A stretch of DNA of 64,000 nucleotides from Pseudomonas sp. CFBP13508 (GCF_005233515.1 NZ_QFZZ01000002.1:558001-622000), one strand, 5' to 3'. Positions 1 through 10,325 are shown, counted from the stretch's first letter. Numbers and translations are program-made. The notes: a model not told the origin generated them from the sequence alone.

Positions 1-28
1 CACAAATCGGCCATTCTCGACCCGTCAT
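1..28 (-). CDS. start of an unidentified gene running off the left edge (partial)
   Basis: Only about nine codons (M-T-G-R-E-W-P-I-C) are visible before the window edge. The call rests on a very strong purine-rich Shine-Dalgarno stretch (AGGAAGGAGG on the minus strand, 31-40) immediately before an ATG at 28. The last GG lies only two bases from the ATG, but the earlier AGGA is about eight bases away. Too little protein is present to name a family. Confidence 0.3.
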
Positions 29-287
29 AACCTCCTTCCTGCCTTCCTTATGGCGGCGAAACCTGGATTGCCGTGCAGGCAAATCCTACGCATCGCTGGT
101 CCTGCGTGACGTCCCTGCTCACAATCAATTGGACATATAAGGTAACGAACCGGCAACAAGACACGTTCGACACCACATCATTGATTCTATAAAACTTGGA
201 AATAAACACTTGCTACTTGCATGAACGTTTTTGCTGTAAATGGAAACATTGAACTTTCAACTAAACACAGAAGATGGAACTCAACCC

Positions 288-1001
288 ATGCTGAAGATAA
301 AAAACCAGATCACCAACCCCATGACAGTCATTGCCATATTTGCGATTCTTTCGGAAACTTCCGCCGCGGTCTCGCTGCCTTTTCTGGACAACAAGGACCG
401 GGAAATTTACGTGTGGTTTCTGATCAGCTTTCCCTTTTATTTGTTATTTCTGTTTTTTATCACGCTCAACTTCAATCACCGGTCGCTTTATTCGCCATCC
501 GACTTTGGCAAAGACAAAAGCTTTTTGAAGACGACAGAGCATCAGGAGCGAGACGACAAACGCAACGCACTGCTTCGCGAAACAGGCGAGCATTGCGCTT
601 TCGAGCTGACCAGTTGCATCGTGTCAGCCAAAACCGGCCCTGGCCGATTCCCGCGTCCATGCAGAATTCACAACGCGCCAGACCCTCCACCCGGCACCAG
701 GCGAAGAACCGATCCGGTTGTGCAGAACATCAAGCTGTCACCCTCGGTAGGCGAACTGACCATCATCGACGCGCGAGGTATCGATGCATCAAGGGAATTC
801 GATGCGATCCTCGAAGCGCTCAAAAACGCAGAGAGGAAACATGCGCGCGTTCTCGTATTCCTGTGCAATCACGCCTCGGATTCGCTGGCCCACTGCGCAC
901 TGCAACAGATCAGGCAGGCGAAGAAAGGCCCAGGCGCCACACTTTGCATCGTGTACAACCTGTGTTCGCAGACTGTGACATTGCTCGGCAGAACCAGCTG
1001 A
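288..1001 (+). CDS. hypothetical membrane-anchored protein
   Basis: A protein of about 237 residues that I do not recognise. Two hydrophobic segments lie near the N terminus (about residues 10-30 and 40-60, the second rich in F, L and Y), so it is probably a two-pass inner-membrane protein. The remaining 170 residues are soluble. The C-terminal half (about 170-235) has alternating hydrophobic strands such as TIIDARGID and RVLVFLCNHAS, suggesting a small alpha/beta domain. An in-frame ATG at 240 would add 16 polar residues; I prefer 288 because the hydrophobic segment then sits at the N terminus, but neither start has a convincing ribosome-binding site. It converges on argG and shares its terminator. 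The upstream 240 bases are AT-rich and hold no other gene. Confidence 0.5.
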   Translation: MLKIKNQITNPMTVIAIFAILSETSAAVSLPFLDNKDREIYVWFLISFPFYLLFLFFITLNFNHRSLYSPSDFGKDKSFLKTTEHQERDDKRNALLRETGEHCAFELTSCIVSAKTGPGRFPRPCRIHNAPDPPPGTRRRTDPVVQNIKLSPSVGELTIIDARGIDASREFDAILEALKNAERKHARVLVFLCNHASDSLAHCALQQIRQAKKGPGATLCIVYNLCSQTVTLLGRTS

Positions 1002-1066
1002 CACCGCGACCACGCCTGTGTACAGACAGAACAAGGACCGGCCTGATGAACCCTACTGAAAATCCG

Positions 1067-1101
1067 AAAAAAAAGGCGGCCCTGAACAGGCCGCCTTTTT
1101 T
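1067..1101. terminator. bidirectional rho-independent terminator between the hypothetical gene and argG
   Basis: The stem GGCGGCC (1075-1081) pairs with GGCCGCC (1089-1095). It is preceded by a run of A and followed by TTTTTT, so it can act on both strands. It lies 23 bases beyond the argG stop codon. Confidence 0.85.
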
Positions 1102-1123
1102 AATGCGCGTCGGTCAGAGTCGC

Positions 1124-2341
<1,218 letters not shown>

Positions 2342-2470
2342 GCCATCACTCCACGGGGTTCTACGGAAAGCCGGGGAGTCTACCGCTCAAACGCAATAAT
2401 TTACAGAGGCGCGACAGCTTAAGACGACAAAGCGACAGAATCTGTCGAGAGCGCGACGATGACCGGCGGG

Positions 2471-3397
2471 TCAGGAAGTCGCTGCGGCCGTGGCCGGCGT
2501 ACTCGCTTGCGGCGCCGGCGCAGGAGCCGTGGTGGGTGCCACGCGCGACAGTTTCACGTTGACCCGACGGTTCTTCGCACGATTGGCCTTGCTGGTGTTC
2601 GGCACGATCGGATATTGCTCGCCGTGGAAACGCACGGTGATCTGCGATTCCTGAATGCCGTTGGCCTTGAAGAAATCCACCACCGCCAGCGCGCGGCGGC
2701 GCGACAATTCGCGGTTGGTCAGACGATTGCCGCTGTTGTCGGAATGACCGTCGAGGTCAATGTGGTTCACCGTCGGGTCGGCCTTCATGTATTCGAGCAT
2801 CACTTGCAGCTTGGCCTTGGCAGCCGGGTCCAGCTCAACCCCTTCGCCGGGGAAGCCGATTTGCGACTGCTTGATCTGGTCGAAATTCTGCGGCAGCAAT
2901 TTCGCCACACAGCCTTGATAGTCGTTGAACGCCTTGCTGAATTTCACCGGCAACAAACGCACTTCGGAGACGCGGCCATCGCCAGACGCACGGCGTACCA
3001 CCGGGCTGCGACCGTCCAGCAGACCGCTGATCAATCCCCCGGCCTGGGATTGCGAGCTGTTGAACAACACATTGCCGCTGCCCAGACGCACAGAGCCCAG
3101 ATTGATGTCGCCACGCCCCGGCTGCCAGGGTGCAGCGGCAGCGAGCAAGGTCGCCGAACCACCACCGAGCATGGCGTTATAGGCATTCAGGCGAAAGATC
3201 GCCTGCTCACCGGCCTTGCGCACGAACTCGCCCGAGCCGAAATCGGTGATCGGCTGGGTCAGGCGGCATTCGAACTGGTCGCCGGCGACCGTCCACTCAA
3301 TGTTCTCCAGACGGGTCTGGTAAGTCAGCGCCATCGCGGGAAGGCTGGCAAACACACTGAGCAGGGCTAAATAACGCTGGCGCACGGGAGGCTCCAT
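2471..3397 (-). CDS. motY: flagellar protein MotY-like, OmpA family
   Basis: A 308-residue periplasmic protein. The chosen ATG at 3397 starts a typical signal peptide (VRQRYLALLSVFASLPAMA); an upstream in-frame start would put 11 polar residues before it. The N-terminal half (about 25-170) resembles the MotY-specific domain that binds the flagellar basal body. The C-terminal half (about 175-290) is an OmpA/MotB-type peptidoglycan-binding domain with DLDGHSDNSG and the RRALAVVDFF helix. The tail is rich in Pro, Ala and Thr. In pseudomonads MotY forms the T-ring part that recruits the MotAB/MotCD stators. Its position between argG and pyrC is the same as PA3526. Confidence 0.88.
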   Translation of the reverse strand: MEPPVRQRYLALLSVFASLPAMALTYQTRLENIEWTVAGDQFECRLTQPITDFGSGEFVRKAGEQAIFRLNAYNAMLGGGSATLLAAAAPWQPGRGDINLGSVRLGSGNVLFNSSQSQAGGLISGLLDGRSPVVRRASGDGRVSEVRLLPVKFSKAFNDYQGCVAKLLPQNFDQIKQSQIGFPGEGVELDPAAKAKLQVMLEYMKADPTVNHIDLDGHSDNSGNRLTNRELSRRRALAVVDFFKANGIQESQITVRFHGEQYPIVPNTSKANRAKNRRVNVKLSRVAPTTAPAPAPQASTPATAAATS

Positions 3398-3545
3398 TGG
3401 CTTGTGAAACACAAACACCGATTCACACAATGTTTACGGCATACCTTCGGGATATCGGACGCGTGTGGCAAAACTTGATAGCGGGTGCCTGCAAGAGTCT
3501 TTTCCGGTAGCATTCGCCTCAGTTTGACCCGCCTGGAATCCCCTC

Positions 3546-4592
3546 ATGTCCGACCGCCTGACCCTGCTGCGTCCCGACGACTGGCACATTCATCTTCGCG
3601 ATGGTGCCGTGTTGACCAATACCGTTGCCGATGTGGCCCGCACCTTCGGGCGCGCGATCATCATGCCGAACCTGGTACCGCCGGTGCGCAACGCCGCTGA
3701 AGCCGACGGCTATCGCCAGCGCATTCTCGCTGCCCGCCCGGCCGGCAGTCAGTTCGAGCCGTTGATGGTGCTGTACCTCACCGATCGCACCCAACCGGAA
3801 GAAATTCGTCAGGCCAAGGCCAGCGGTTTCGTCTACGCCGCCAAGCTGTACCCGGCCGGCGCGACCACCAACTCCGATTCCGGCGTGACCAGCATCGACA
3901 AGATCTTCCCGGCGCTGGAAGCCATGGCCGAAGTCGGCATGCCGCTGTTGATCCACGGTGAAGTCACCCGTGGCGACGTCGATGTGTTCGATCGCGAAAA
4001 GATTTTCATCGACGAGCACATGCGCCGCGTGGTCGAGCGTTTCCCGACGCTGAAAGTGGTGTTCGAACACATCACCACCGGCGACGCCGTGCAGTTCGTC
4101 AACGAGGCTTCGGCCAACGTCGGCGCGACCATCACCGCGCATCACCTGCTGTACAACCGCAACCACATGCTGGTCGGGGGGATTCGGCCGCACTTCTACT
4201 GCTTGCCGATTCTCAAGCGCAACACCCACCAGGAAGCCTTGCTCGACGCGGCCACCAGTGGCAGCACCAAGTTCTTCCTCGGCACCGACTCGGCGCCCCA
4301 CGCCCAGCATGCCAAGGAAGCCGCCTGCGGTTGCGCCGGTTGCTACACCGCCTACGCCGCCATCGAGATGTATGCCGAAGCGTTCGAACAGCGTAACGCG
4401 CTGGATAAACTCGAAGCCTTCGCCAGCCTCAACGGTCCACGTTTCTACGGCCTGCCGGCTAACACCGATCACATCACCCTGGTCCGTGAAGAATGGACTG
4501 CCCCGACCAGCCTGCCGTTTGGCGAGCTGACCGTTATCCCGCTGCGCGCCGGTGAAAAACTGCGCTGGCGCCTGCTGGAGGAACACGCGTGA
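3546..4592 (+). CDS. pyrC: dihydroorotase (class II, PyrC type)
   Basis: The zinc amidohydrolase that cyclises carbamoyl-aspartate to dihydroorotate in pyrimidine synthesis. It has 348 residues, the standard length of class II enzymes. The metal-binding HIHLRDG is at residues 15-21, the carbamylated lysine is in AAKLYPAG (about 100), and LLIHGEV and FEHITT supply further ligands. The last bases overlap the start of rnt (GTGA), so the two genes are translationally coupled, as in P. aeruginosa. Confidence 0.97.
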   Translation: MSDRLTLLRPDDWHIHLRDGAVLTNTVADVARTFGRAIIMPNLVPPVRNAAEADGYRQRILAARPAGSQFEPLMVLYLTDRTQPEEIRQAKASGFVYAAKLYPAGATTNSDSGVTSIDKIFPALEAMAEVGMPLLIHGEVTRGDVDVFDREKIFIDEHMRRVVERFPTLKVVFEHITTGDAVQFVNEASANVGATITAHHLLYNRNHMLVGGIRPHFYCLPILKRNTHQEALLDAATSGSTKFFLGTDSAPHAQHAKEAACGCAGCYTAYAAIEMYAEAFEQRNALDKLEAFASLNGPRFYGLPANTDHITLVREEWTAPTSLPFGELTVIPLRAGEKLRWRLLEEHA

Positions 4593-5266
4593 GTGAAGAC
4601 AATTTCGACGATGAACTGGACGGTCAAGGTGGCGGCGGCGGTTCCCGTCATCCGATGGCAGCGCGTTTTCGCGGCTACCTGCCGGTTGTCGTCGACGTAG
4701 AAACTGGTGGCTTCAACGCAGCCACCGATGCCTTGCTGGAGATTGCCGCGACCACCATCGCCATGGATGAAAAGGGTTTCGTCTACCCGGATCACACCTA
4801 CTTCTTCCGCGTCGAGCCATTCGAAGGCGCCAACGTCGAAGCGGCAGCGCTGGAGTTCACCGGGATCAAGCTCGATCATCCGCTACGCATGGCCGTCAGC
4901 GAAGAAACCGCGCTGACCGACATCTTCCGTGGCATTCGCAAGGCGCTGAAAGCCAACGGCTGCAAGCGGGCAATTCTGGTCGGGCACAACAGCAGTTTCG
5001 ACCTGGGCTTCCTCAACGCAGCAGTTGCGCGCCTGGACATGAAGCGCAACCCGTTCCACCCGTTCTCCAGTTTCGACACCGCGACCCTGGCGGGTCTGGC
5101 GTATGGTCAGACCGTGCTGGCGAAAGCCTGTCAGGCCGCGGGCATCGATTTCGACGGTCGTGAAGCGCACTCGGCGCGTTACGACACCGAAAAGACCGCT
5201 GAGCTGTTCTGCGGCATCGTCAATCGCTGGAAGCAGATGGGCGGCTGGGAAGACTTCGACGACTGA
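4589..5266 (+). CDS. rnt: ribonuclease T
   Basis: A 3'-5' exoribonuclease that trims tRNA and other stable RNA 3' ends. The 225-residue protein has the DEDD exonuclease signature: DVETGGF (ExoI), [10 protein letters not shown] (ExoII) and [14 protein letters not shown] (ExoIII). Translation starts at GTG at 4589, which overlaps the pyrC stop codon by four bases. The N terminus is acidic and glycine-rich (DGQGGGGGS), a disordered extension seen in Pseudomonas RNase T. Confidence 0.95.
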   Translation: MSEDNFDDELDGQGGGGGSRHPMAARFRGYLPVVVDVETGGFNAATDALLEIAATTIAMDEKGFVYPDHTYFFRVEPFEGANVEAAALEFTGIKLDHPLRMAVSEETALTDIFRGIRKALKANGCKRAILVGHNSSFDLGFLNAAVARLDMKRNPFHPFSSFDTATLAGLAYGQTVLAKACQAAGIDFDGREAHSARYDTEKTAELFCGIVNRWKQMGGWEDFDD

Positions 5267-5291
5267 TCCCCTGCGAACAAATCCCGCGCAT

Positions 5292-5323
5292 GAAAAAACC
5301 GGCCCACATGGGCCGGTTTTTTT
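5292..5323. terminator. bidirectional terminator between rnt and the peroxiredoxin gene
   Basis: The inverted repeat AAAAAACCGGCCC / GGGCCGGTTTTTTT has a four-base loop and runs of A and T on either side. It serves two convergent genes. Confidence 0.9.
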
Positions 5324-5341
5324 GTACCTCGACGTTGCGCC

Positions 5342-5944
5342 TTACAGGGCCGCAGCGTTCTCGGTCAGGTAAGCCGCAACGCCTTCCGGCGAAGCGTTCA
5401 TGCCTTTGTCGCCTTTCTTCCAGTTGGCCGGGCAGACTTCGCCGTGCTCTTCGTGGAATTGCAGCGCGTCGACCAGACGGATCAGCTCTTCCATGTTACG
5501 GCCCAGCGGCAGGTCGTTGATGATCTGCGAGCGAACCACGCCTTTGTCGTCGATCAGGAACGCGCCACGGAAAGCCACGCCGCCTTCGGATTCAACGTCG
5601 TATGCCTTGGCGATGTCGTGCTTCATGTCGGCAGCCATGGTGTATTTCACCTGGCCGATGCCGCCATTGTTGACCGGGGTGTTGCGCCAGGCGTTGTGGG
5701 TGAAGTGCGAGTCGATCGACACGGCGATCACTTCAACGTTGCGTGCCTTGAAGTCAGCCATGCGGTTGTCCAGAGCGATCAGCTCGGACGGGCAGACGAA
5801 GGTGAAGTCCAGTGGGTAGAAGAACACCAGGCCGTATTTGCCTTTGATGGCCGAGGACAGGGTGAAGCTGTCAACGATCTCGCCATTGCCGAGTACGGCC
5901 GGGACGGTGAAGTCTGGGGCTTGTTTGCCTACGAGTACGCTCAT
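5342..5944 (-). CDS. 2-Cys peroxiredoxin (AhpC/TSA family)
   Basis: A thiol peroxidase of 200 residues. The peroxidatic cysteine lies in FTFVCPSE and the resolving cysteine in HGEVCPANW near the C terminus, so it is a typical 2-Cys enzyme. The start at 5944 follows AGGAGA at the right distance; a longer reading adds 11 residues without a ribosome-binding site. It corresponds in position to PA3529. No ahpF or trx gene is adjacent, so the electron donor is probably thioredoxin (inference). The approximately 240 bases upstream hold its promoter region and the divergent bfd promoter; no further gene is visible there. Confidence 0.92.
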   Translation of the reverse strand: MSVLVGKQAPDFTVPAVLGNGEIVDSFTLSSAIKGKYGLVFFYPLDFTFVCPSELIALDNRMADFKARNVEVIAVSIDSHFTHNAWRNTPVNNGGIGQVKYTMAADMKHDIAKAYDVESEGGVAFRGAFLIDDKGVVRSQIINDLPLGRNMEELIRLVDALQFHEEHGEVCPANWKKGDKGMNASPEGVAAYLTENAAAL

Positions 5945-6188
5945 TGATATCTCCTGGTGTAGAAACTTGAAGTTCAAGGTCCGGGCCAGCCTGCCACCCT
6001 CAGGCGACAGCCCTGTGACACGAACCCTCTTCGCAAGGGACGACCATCATACACTGCGTATTTGGCCTGTCCGTAACGGATTTTCCCTGTTCGGTTATCC
6101 ACTGCGTATTCATGGGGTCAGACGCGCATTTGGAAAATACCGTTCGTCAGTCGCCGGCAAATAGGCTGCGAAGCGTTCCGAAAGCACT

Positions 6189-6217
6189 TTGACAATCATT
6201 CTCGTTAACATTAAGAT
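6189..6217 (+). promoter_or_regulatory. bfd promoter overlapped by a Fur box
   Basis: A near-perfect sigma-70 promoter: TTGACA at 6189-6194, a 17-base spacer, then TAAGAT at 6212-6217. The spacer contains GACAATCATTCTCGTTAAC (6191-6209), which matches 13 of 19 positions of the classic Fur consensus. Fur-iron would block RNA polymerase here, so bfd should be induced by iron starvation, as known for P. aeruginosa. Confidence 0.75.
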
Positions 6218-6256
6218 CCATCGCAATTGAGTCACAACCAGCGACGGTTCTTACTT

Positions 6257-6475
6257 ATGTATGTTTGCCTCTGCACTGGCGTCACCGACGGACAGATCCG
6301 CGAAGCGATCTATGAAGGTTGCTGTAGCTACAAAGAAGTTCGCCAGGCCACCGGCGTCGCCAGCCAGTGTGGAAAATGCGCCTGCCTTGCCAAGGAAGTG
6401 GTGCGCGAAACCCTGACCAAGCTGCAAACCGCCCAGGCCGCGATCCCTTACCCGGTAGAATTTACTGCTGCGTAA
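6257..6475 (+). CDS. bfd: bacterioferritin-associated ferredoxin
   Basis: A 72-residue [2Fe-2S] protein that reduces haem in bacterioferritin B so that stored iron is released. The four ligand cysteines are visible: C4 and C6 in MYVCLC, and the pair in QCGKC (about 38 and 41). The ATG at 6257 is chosen because the conserved N terminus begins there; an upstream in-frame start at 6227 adds ten unconserved residues. It is followed by its own terminator and then bfrB, its partner. Confidence 0.95.
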   Translation: MYVCLCTGVTDGQIREAIYEGCCSYKEVRQATGVASQCGKCACLAKEVVRETLTKLQTAQAAIPYPVEFTAA

Positions 6476-6490
6476 ATGCCCCATTTCAAA

Positions 6491-6517
6491 GAACCGGACT
6501 AGATGTCCGGTTTTTTT
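6491..6517 (+). terminator. rho-independent terminator after bfd
   Basis: AACCGGAC and GTCCGGTT pair around a five-base loop and are followed by a T run. It separates the Fur-controlled bfd unit from bfrB. Confidence 0.88.
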
Positions 6518-6675
6518 ATGCCTGAAAATCAATTGCTTAGCGTCCAGACGCGGAACACAAACATTCTTATTCCGATTAATTTTCATTTATTATTCAATAA
6601 CTTAGGTTTGACACTTATAAATACCAAGCTCAAACTCCGCCTTATATACGGTTAATACAGGGCAGGACTCCGATC

Positions 6676-7149
6676 ATGAAAGGCGACATTACAGTCATCC
6701 AGCATCTCAACAAGATCCTCGCCAATGAGCTGGTCGCGATCAATCAATACTTTCTGCATGCACGCATGTATGAAGATTGGGGTCTGAACAAGCTCGGCAA
6801 GCACGAATACCACGAATCCATCGACGAGATGAAACACGCGGACAAGCTGATCAAGCGCATCCTGTTCCTTGAAGGCCTGCCGAATGTGCAGGACTTGGGC
6901 AAGCTGCACATCGGCGAGCACACCCGCGAGATGCTCGAATGCGACTTGCGCATCGAAAAGACCGGCCATGCCGATCTGAAAGCCGCCATCGCCCACTGCG
7001 AAACCGTTGGCGACTTCGGTAGCCGTGAACTGCTCGAAGACATTCTCGAGTCGGAAGAAGAACACATCGACTGGCTGGAAACCCAGCTCGGCCTGATCGA
7101 CAAGATCGGTCTGGAAAACTATCTGCAGTCGCAGATGGGCGAAGAGTAG
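6676..7149 (+). CDS. bfrB: bacterioferritin (haem-containing, BfrB type)
   Basis: The iron-storage protein, which assembles into 24 subunits. The 157 residues include ferroxidase ligands E18 ([10 protein letters not shown]), E51 and H54 (DEMKHADKL), the later E-H pair in EEEHIDWLE, and the haem-ligating Met in EMKHAD. It works with the Bfd protein encoded just upstream. The stop codon (TAG, 7147-7149) is also the first part of a REP arm, so the repeat abuts the gene exactly. Confidence 0.96.
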   Translation: MKGDITVIQHLNKILANELVAINQYFLHARMYEDWGLNKLGKHEYHESIDEMKHADKLIKRILFLEGLPNVQDLGKLHIGEHTREMLECDLRIEKTGHADLKAAIAHCETVGDFGSRELLEDILESEEEHIDWLETQLGLIDKIGLENYLQSQMGEE

Positions 7150-7314
7150 GAGCTGTCGGGTGAAACGAGGCTGCGATCTTTATCGATTTCAGCTTTAACT
7201 TCGCAAGACCTATGTAAACGCCAACAAAAAAGCCCCGCCCTCTTTCGAGGTGCGGGGCTTTTTTGTTGGCCGAAGATCAAAAGATCGCAGCCTCGTTTCA
7301 CTCGACAGCTCCTA
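7147..7314. repeat. inverted REP pair flanking a terminator (bfrB-grxD gap)
   Basis: The left arm (7147-7180, from AGGAGCTGTCGGGTGAAACG) and the right arm (7281-7314) are inverted copies of about 34 bases with one mismatch. The sequence is the CTGCGATCTT family of Pseudomonas REPs, seen again after glpR. The left arm overlaps the bfrB stop codon. Confidence 0.85.
7221..7269. terminator. strong bidirectional terminator between bfrB and grxD
   Basis: An 18-base perfect inverted repeat (CCAACAAAAAAGCCCCGC, 7221-7238, with its complement at 7252-7269) plus an inner CCTC/GAGG stem. A and T runs on the two sides allow it to work for both convergent genes. Confidence 0.93.
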
Positions 7315-7354
7315 CAGGAGACGCGTCGTCGAGCGAAACTCCATGAACGCAGAA

Positions 7355-7696
7355 TCAGGCTTCGGACTTGTTCGCCGCTGCCGCTTCGACAGCCGCCTTG
7401 ATGGTGCTTTGCAGCGAACCGTCTGCAGCCATCTCGGTCATGATGTCGCTGCCGCCGACCAGCTCACCACCGACCCACAGTTGCGGGAAAGTCGGCCAGT
7501 TGGCGTACTTTGGCAGATTGGCGCGGATTTCCGGGTTCTGCAGGATGTCCACGTACGCGAACTTTTCACCACAGGCCATCACGGCTTGCGCAGCTTTTGC
7601 GGAGAAGCCGCACTGCGGGGCATTCGGCGAGCCTTTCATGTAAAGCAGAATGGTGTTGTTGGCAATCTGCTCTTTAATCGTTTCGATGATATCCAT
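7355..7696 (-). CDS. grxD: monothiol glutaredoxin (CGFS type)
   Basis: A 113-residue glutaredoxin with the CGFS active site (PQCGFSAKA, about residues 27-35) and the WPTFPQL and GGSD glutathione-binding stretches. CGFS glutaredoxins carry or transfer [2Fe-2S] clusters, often with BolA partners, and have little disulfide reductase activity. Placement next to bfd and bfrB fits an iron-handling neighbourhood. The C terminus is alanine-rich. Confidence 0.95.
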   Translation of the reverse strand: MDIIETIKEQIANNTILLYMKGSPNAPQCGFSAKAAQAVMACGEKFAYVDILQNPEIRANLPKYANWPTFPQLWVGGELVGGSDIMTEMAADGSLQSTIKAAVEAAAANKSEA

Positions 7697-7793
7697 GGAG
7701 CACCTCGGCTGAACTTTCCGACTCAGAGGTCGGCACGGTGGCGCATTGTAACGGAATCCCGAGCGCCATGCTCGGTCTCCCCGACAGACCCGC

Positions 7794-9899
7794 TCAAGCC
7801 GCCGCCACGGTCACCGGCACACCGTTCAACGCCGCGTTACCCGACAGTTCGTCGAGCTGGCACTCGTCGGTCAGGTCGTTGGCGCTCGATCCCGGCTGGC
7901 CACTGGCGATTGCCATCTGCACGCCCGGGCGCGCATGGCCCCAACCGTGGGGCAGGCTGACCACGCCTTTCATCATGTCGAGACTGGCGAGCACTTCCAC
8001 CTCGATCTGCCCGACCCGCGAACTCACCCGAACCCGCTGCCCATCGGCCAGACCACGGCTGGCCAGGTCATCCGGATGCATCAGCAACTGATGCCGCGGC
8101 TTGCCCTTCACCAGCCGATGAAAATTGTGCATCCACGAATTATTGCTGCGTACATGGCGGCGGCCGATCATCAACAATTCATCGGCTGCCGGCGCCTGCA
8201 ACGCGGCAAAGCGTGCGAGGTCGGCGAGAATTTCCGGCGGTGCGGCCTGGATACGCTGATTCGGCGTTTTCAGACGTGACGCCAGATTCGGCTTCAGCGC
8301 CCCCAGATCAATGCCGTGCGGATGATCGAACAGCGTCACCAGCGACAGCTTGTGCTCGGACCCATCGCCGTAGCGGCCCATGCGCAGGCCCATGTCGATC
8401 ATCTTCGCCGGCGGCATCGTCGGTTTCAGCTCCTTGCCGGTTTTCTCGGCGAAGGCTTTGGCCAAGCCGACGAAGATCTCCCAGTCGTGCAGCGCACCCT
8501 CGGGCTTGGCGAGAATCGCGCGATTGAAGCGGGTGACGTTACGCACCGCAAACAGGTTGAAAGTGGTGTCGTAGTGATCGTTTTCCAGCGCCGAGGTCGA
8601 CGGCAGGATCAGATCGGCATAGCGCGTGGTTTCGTTGATGTACAGGTCGATGCTGAGCATGAAGTCGAGGCCGTCCAGAGCCTGCTCCAACTGCCGGCCG
8701 TTGGGCGTCGACAGCACCGGGTTGCCGGCGACGGTGATCAGCGCGCGGATCTGCCCCTCGCCTTCCGTGAGCACTTCTTCAGCGAGCACCGAGACCGGCA
8801 ACTCGCCGCCGTATTCCGGACGACCGGAAACCCGGCTCTGCCATTTGTTGAAATGCCCGCCCGAGGTCGACGCCACCAGATCCACCGCCGGCTCGGTGCA
8901 CAGTGCACCGCCAACGCGATCGAGATTGCCGGTGACCAGATTGATCAACTGCACCACCCAATGACAGAGGGTGCCGAAGGCCTGGGTCGAGACGCCCATG
9001 CGTCCATAGCAGACCGCACTCGGCGCAGCAGCGAAGTCGCGCGCCAGTTGGCGAATCTGTTCGGCAGGCACTGCGCAGAGCGGGCTCATCGCTTCGGCAC
9101 TAAACGCAGCCACGGCGTTGCGCACCTCGTCGAGGCCATCGACCTGCAAATGGCTGTCGCGGGTCAGGCCTTCGCTGAACAGCGTATTGAGCATGCCGAA
9201 CAGCAACGCCGCATCGCCACCGGGGCGGACGAAAACGTGTTGATCGGCCATCGCTGCGGTTTCGCTGCGGCGCGGATCGACCACCACCACTTTGCCGCCG
9301 CGCGCCTGAATCGCCTTCAGGCGCTTCTCGACGTCCGGCACGGTCATGATGCTGCCGTTCGACGCCAACGGATTGCCGCCGAGGATCAGCATGAAATCGG
9401 TGTGATCGATGTCCGGAATCGGCAACAGCAGACCGTGGCCGTACATCAGATAGCTGCTGAGGTGGTGCGGCAGTTGATCGACCGACGTTGCCGAGTAGCG
9501 ATTGCGGGTTTTCAGCAACCCCAGGAAGTAATTGCTGTGGGTCATCAGGCCGTAGTTGTGCACGCTCGGATTGCCCTGATACACCGCAACGGCGTTCTGC
9601 CCGTGACGTTCCTGAATCGCCGCCAGTTTCTCGGCCACCAGCGCAAACGCCTCGTCCCATTCGATCGGCAGCCATTCGCTGCCGACGCGGCGCATCGGCT
9701 GACGCAGGCGATCCGGATCATTCTGAATATCTTGCAGGGCCACGGCTTTCGGGCAGATATGGCCGCGGCTGAAGGTGTCGAGGGCATCACCCTTGATCGA
9801 GGTGATCGCGACGTTGCCATCGGTTTCCGTGGTTTCGATGGTCAGGCCGCAAATGGCTTCGCACAGGTGGCATGCACGGTGGTGAAGAGTCTTGGTCAT
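7794..9899 (-). CDS. molybdopterin oxidoreductase of unknown substrate
   Basis: A 701-residue member of the DMSO-reductase/formate-dehydrogenase superfamily. An N-terminal [4Fe-4S] site is visible as C10, C13, C17 and C49 (CHLCEAICG and HICPK). The central molybdopterin domains include GGNPLASNGS and VVDPRRSETA, and the C-terminal MolyDop-binding domain has NNSWMHN and LPHGWGH. At the place where the metal is normally held by Cys or Sec I see no Cys (near SVDQLPHH), so a formate dehydrogenase is not supported. There is no twin-arginine signal, which implies a cytoplasmic enzyme, and no adjacent electron-transfer subunit. The start at 9899 places the iron-sulfur motif at the normal distance; an upstream start adds 12 residues. 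Confidence 0.82.
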   Translation of the reverse strand: MTKTLHHRACHLCEAICGLTIETTETDGNVAITSIKGDALDTFSRGHICPKAVALQDIQNDPDRLRQPMRRVGSEWLPIEWDEAFALVAEKLAAIQERHGQNAVAVYQGNPSVHNYGLMTHSNYFLGLLKTRNRYSATSVDQLPHHLSSYLMYGHGLLLPIPDIDHTDFMLILGGNPLASNGSIMTVPDVEKRLKAIQARGGKVVVVDPRRSETAAMADQHVFVRPGGDAALLFGMLNTLFSEGLTRDSHLQVDGLDEVRNAVAAFSAEAMSPLCAVPAEQIRQLARDFAAAPSAVCYGRMGVSTQAFGTLCHWVVQLINLVTGNLDRVGGALCTEPAVDLVASTSGGHFNKWQSRVSGRPEYGGELPVSVLAEEVLTEGEGQIRALITVAGNPVLSTPNGRQLEQALDGLDFMLSIDLYINETTRYADLILPSTSALENDHYDTTFNLFAVRNVTRFNRAILAKPEGALHDWEIFVGLAKAFAEKTGKELKPTMPPAKMIDMGLRMGRYGDGSEHKLSLVTLFDHPHGIDLGALKPNLASRLKTPNQRIQAAPPEILADLARFAALQAPAADELLMIGRRHVRSNNSWMHNFHRLVKGKPRHQLLMHPDDLASRGLADGQRVRVSSRVGQIEVEVLASLDMMKGVVSLPHGWGHARPGVQMAIASGQPGSSANDLTDECQLDELSGNAALNGVPVTVAAA

Positions 9900-10034
9900 G
9901 GCCAGTCTCTGTCTTGTTCGGGAGCAGGCAATCACGCCCGCGGGAACAAAACTATGGCCCGTGCGCAGAGGCGGCGCCAGCGACGTTCGTCTTGTGAATC
10001 GACGGTTATCAGGACAGCCGATAAATCGCCGCGA

Positions 10035-10325
10035 TCAGTTCGGCGGCAACTGCGGCGGTGCCGCCAACTGGATTTCCTGGATGGTTTCGATCTGCTCGTG
10101 GGCGACGTGCACGCCGGTGAGCTCGCCGATCAACCGCCAGTGCTCATCGAGCCCGGCGCTGATGGTGGCCATGCGATCGATCATGTGTCGACCGGCGGAT
10201 TTGACCACTTCATCGTCACTGCGCAGCAACTCGAAAGACATCGAGGTGACGGACGCGGTGAGATGGGTCAGGGAGCGAGCCGTGTGGCCCAGCAGTTCCA
10301 TTAACAGTTGTTCTTTCGATTCCAT
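10035..10325 (-). CDS. small conserved hypothetical protein
   Basis: A 96-residue, predicted all-helical soluble protein of unknown role, with no cysteine and no signal peptide. The first 75 residues look like two amphipathic helices (LLMELLGHTARSLTHLTASV and DRMATISAGLDEHWRLIGEL); the end is a proline-rich tail. It has its own sigma-70-like promoter. No functional link to the neighbouring oxidoreductase or argF is evident. Confidence 0.6.
   Translation of the reverse strand: MESKEQLLMELLGHTARSLTHLTASVTSMSFELLRSDDEVVKSAGRHMIDRMATISAGLDEHWRLIGELTGVHVAHEQIETIQEIQLAAPPQLPPN

Noticed and set aside
8779..9675. Possible selenocysteine (in-frame TGA) in the oxidoreductase
   Set aside because: The reading frame is continuous, with no internal TGA and no SECIS-like hairpin needed.
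8316..10304. 662-residue plus-strand frame
   Set aside because: It is the antisense of the molybdopterin oxidoreductase gene; the translation is rich in Arg, Gln and His as expected from a GC-rich shadow frame.
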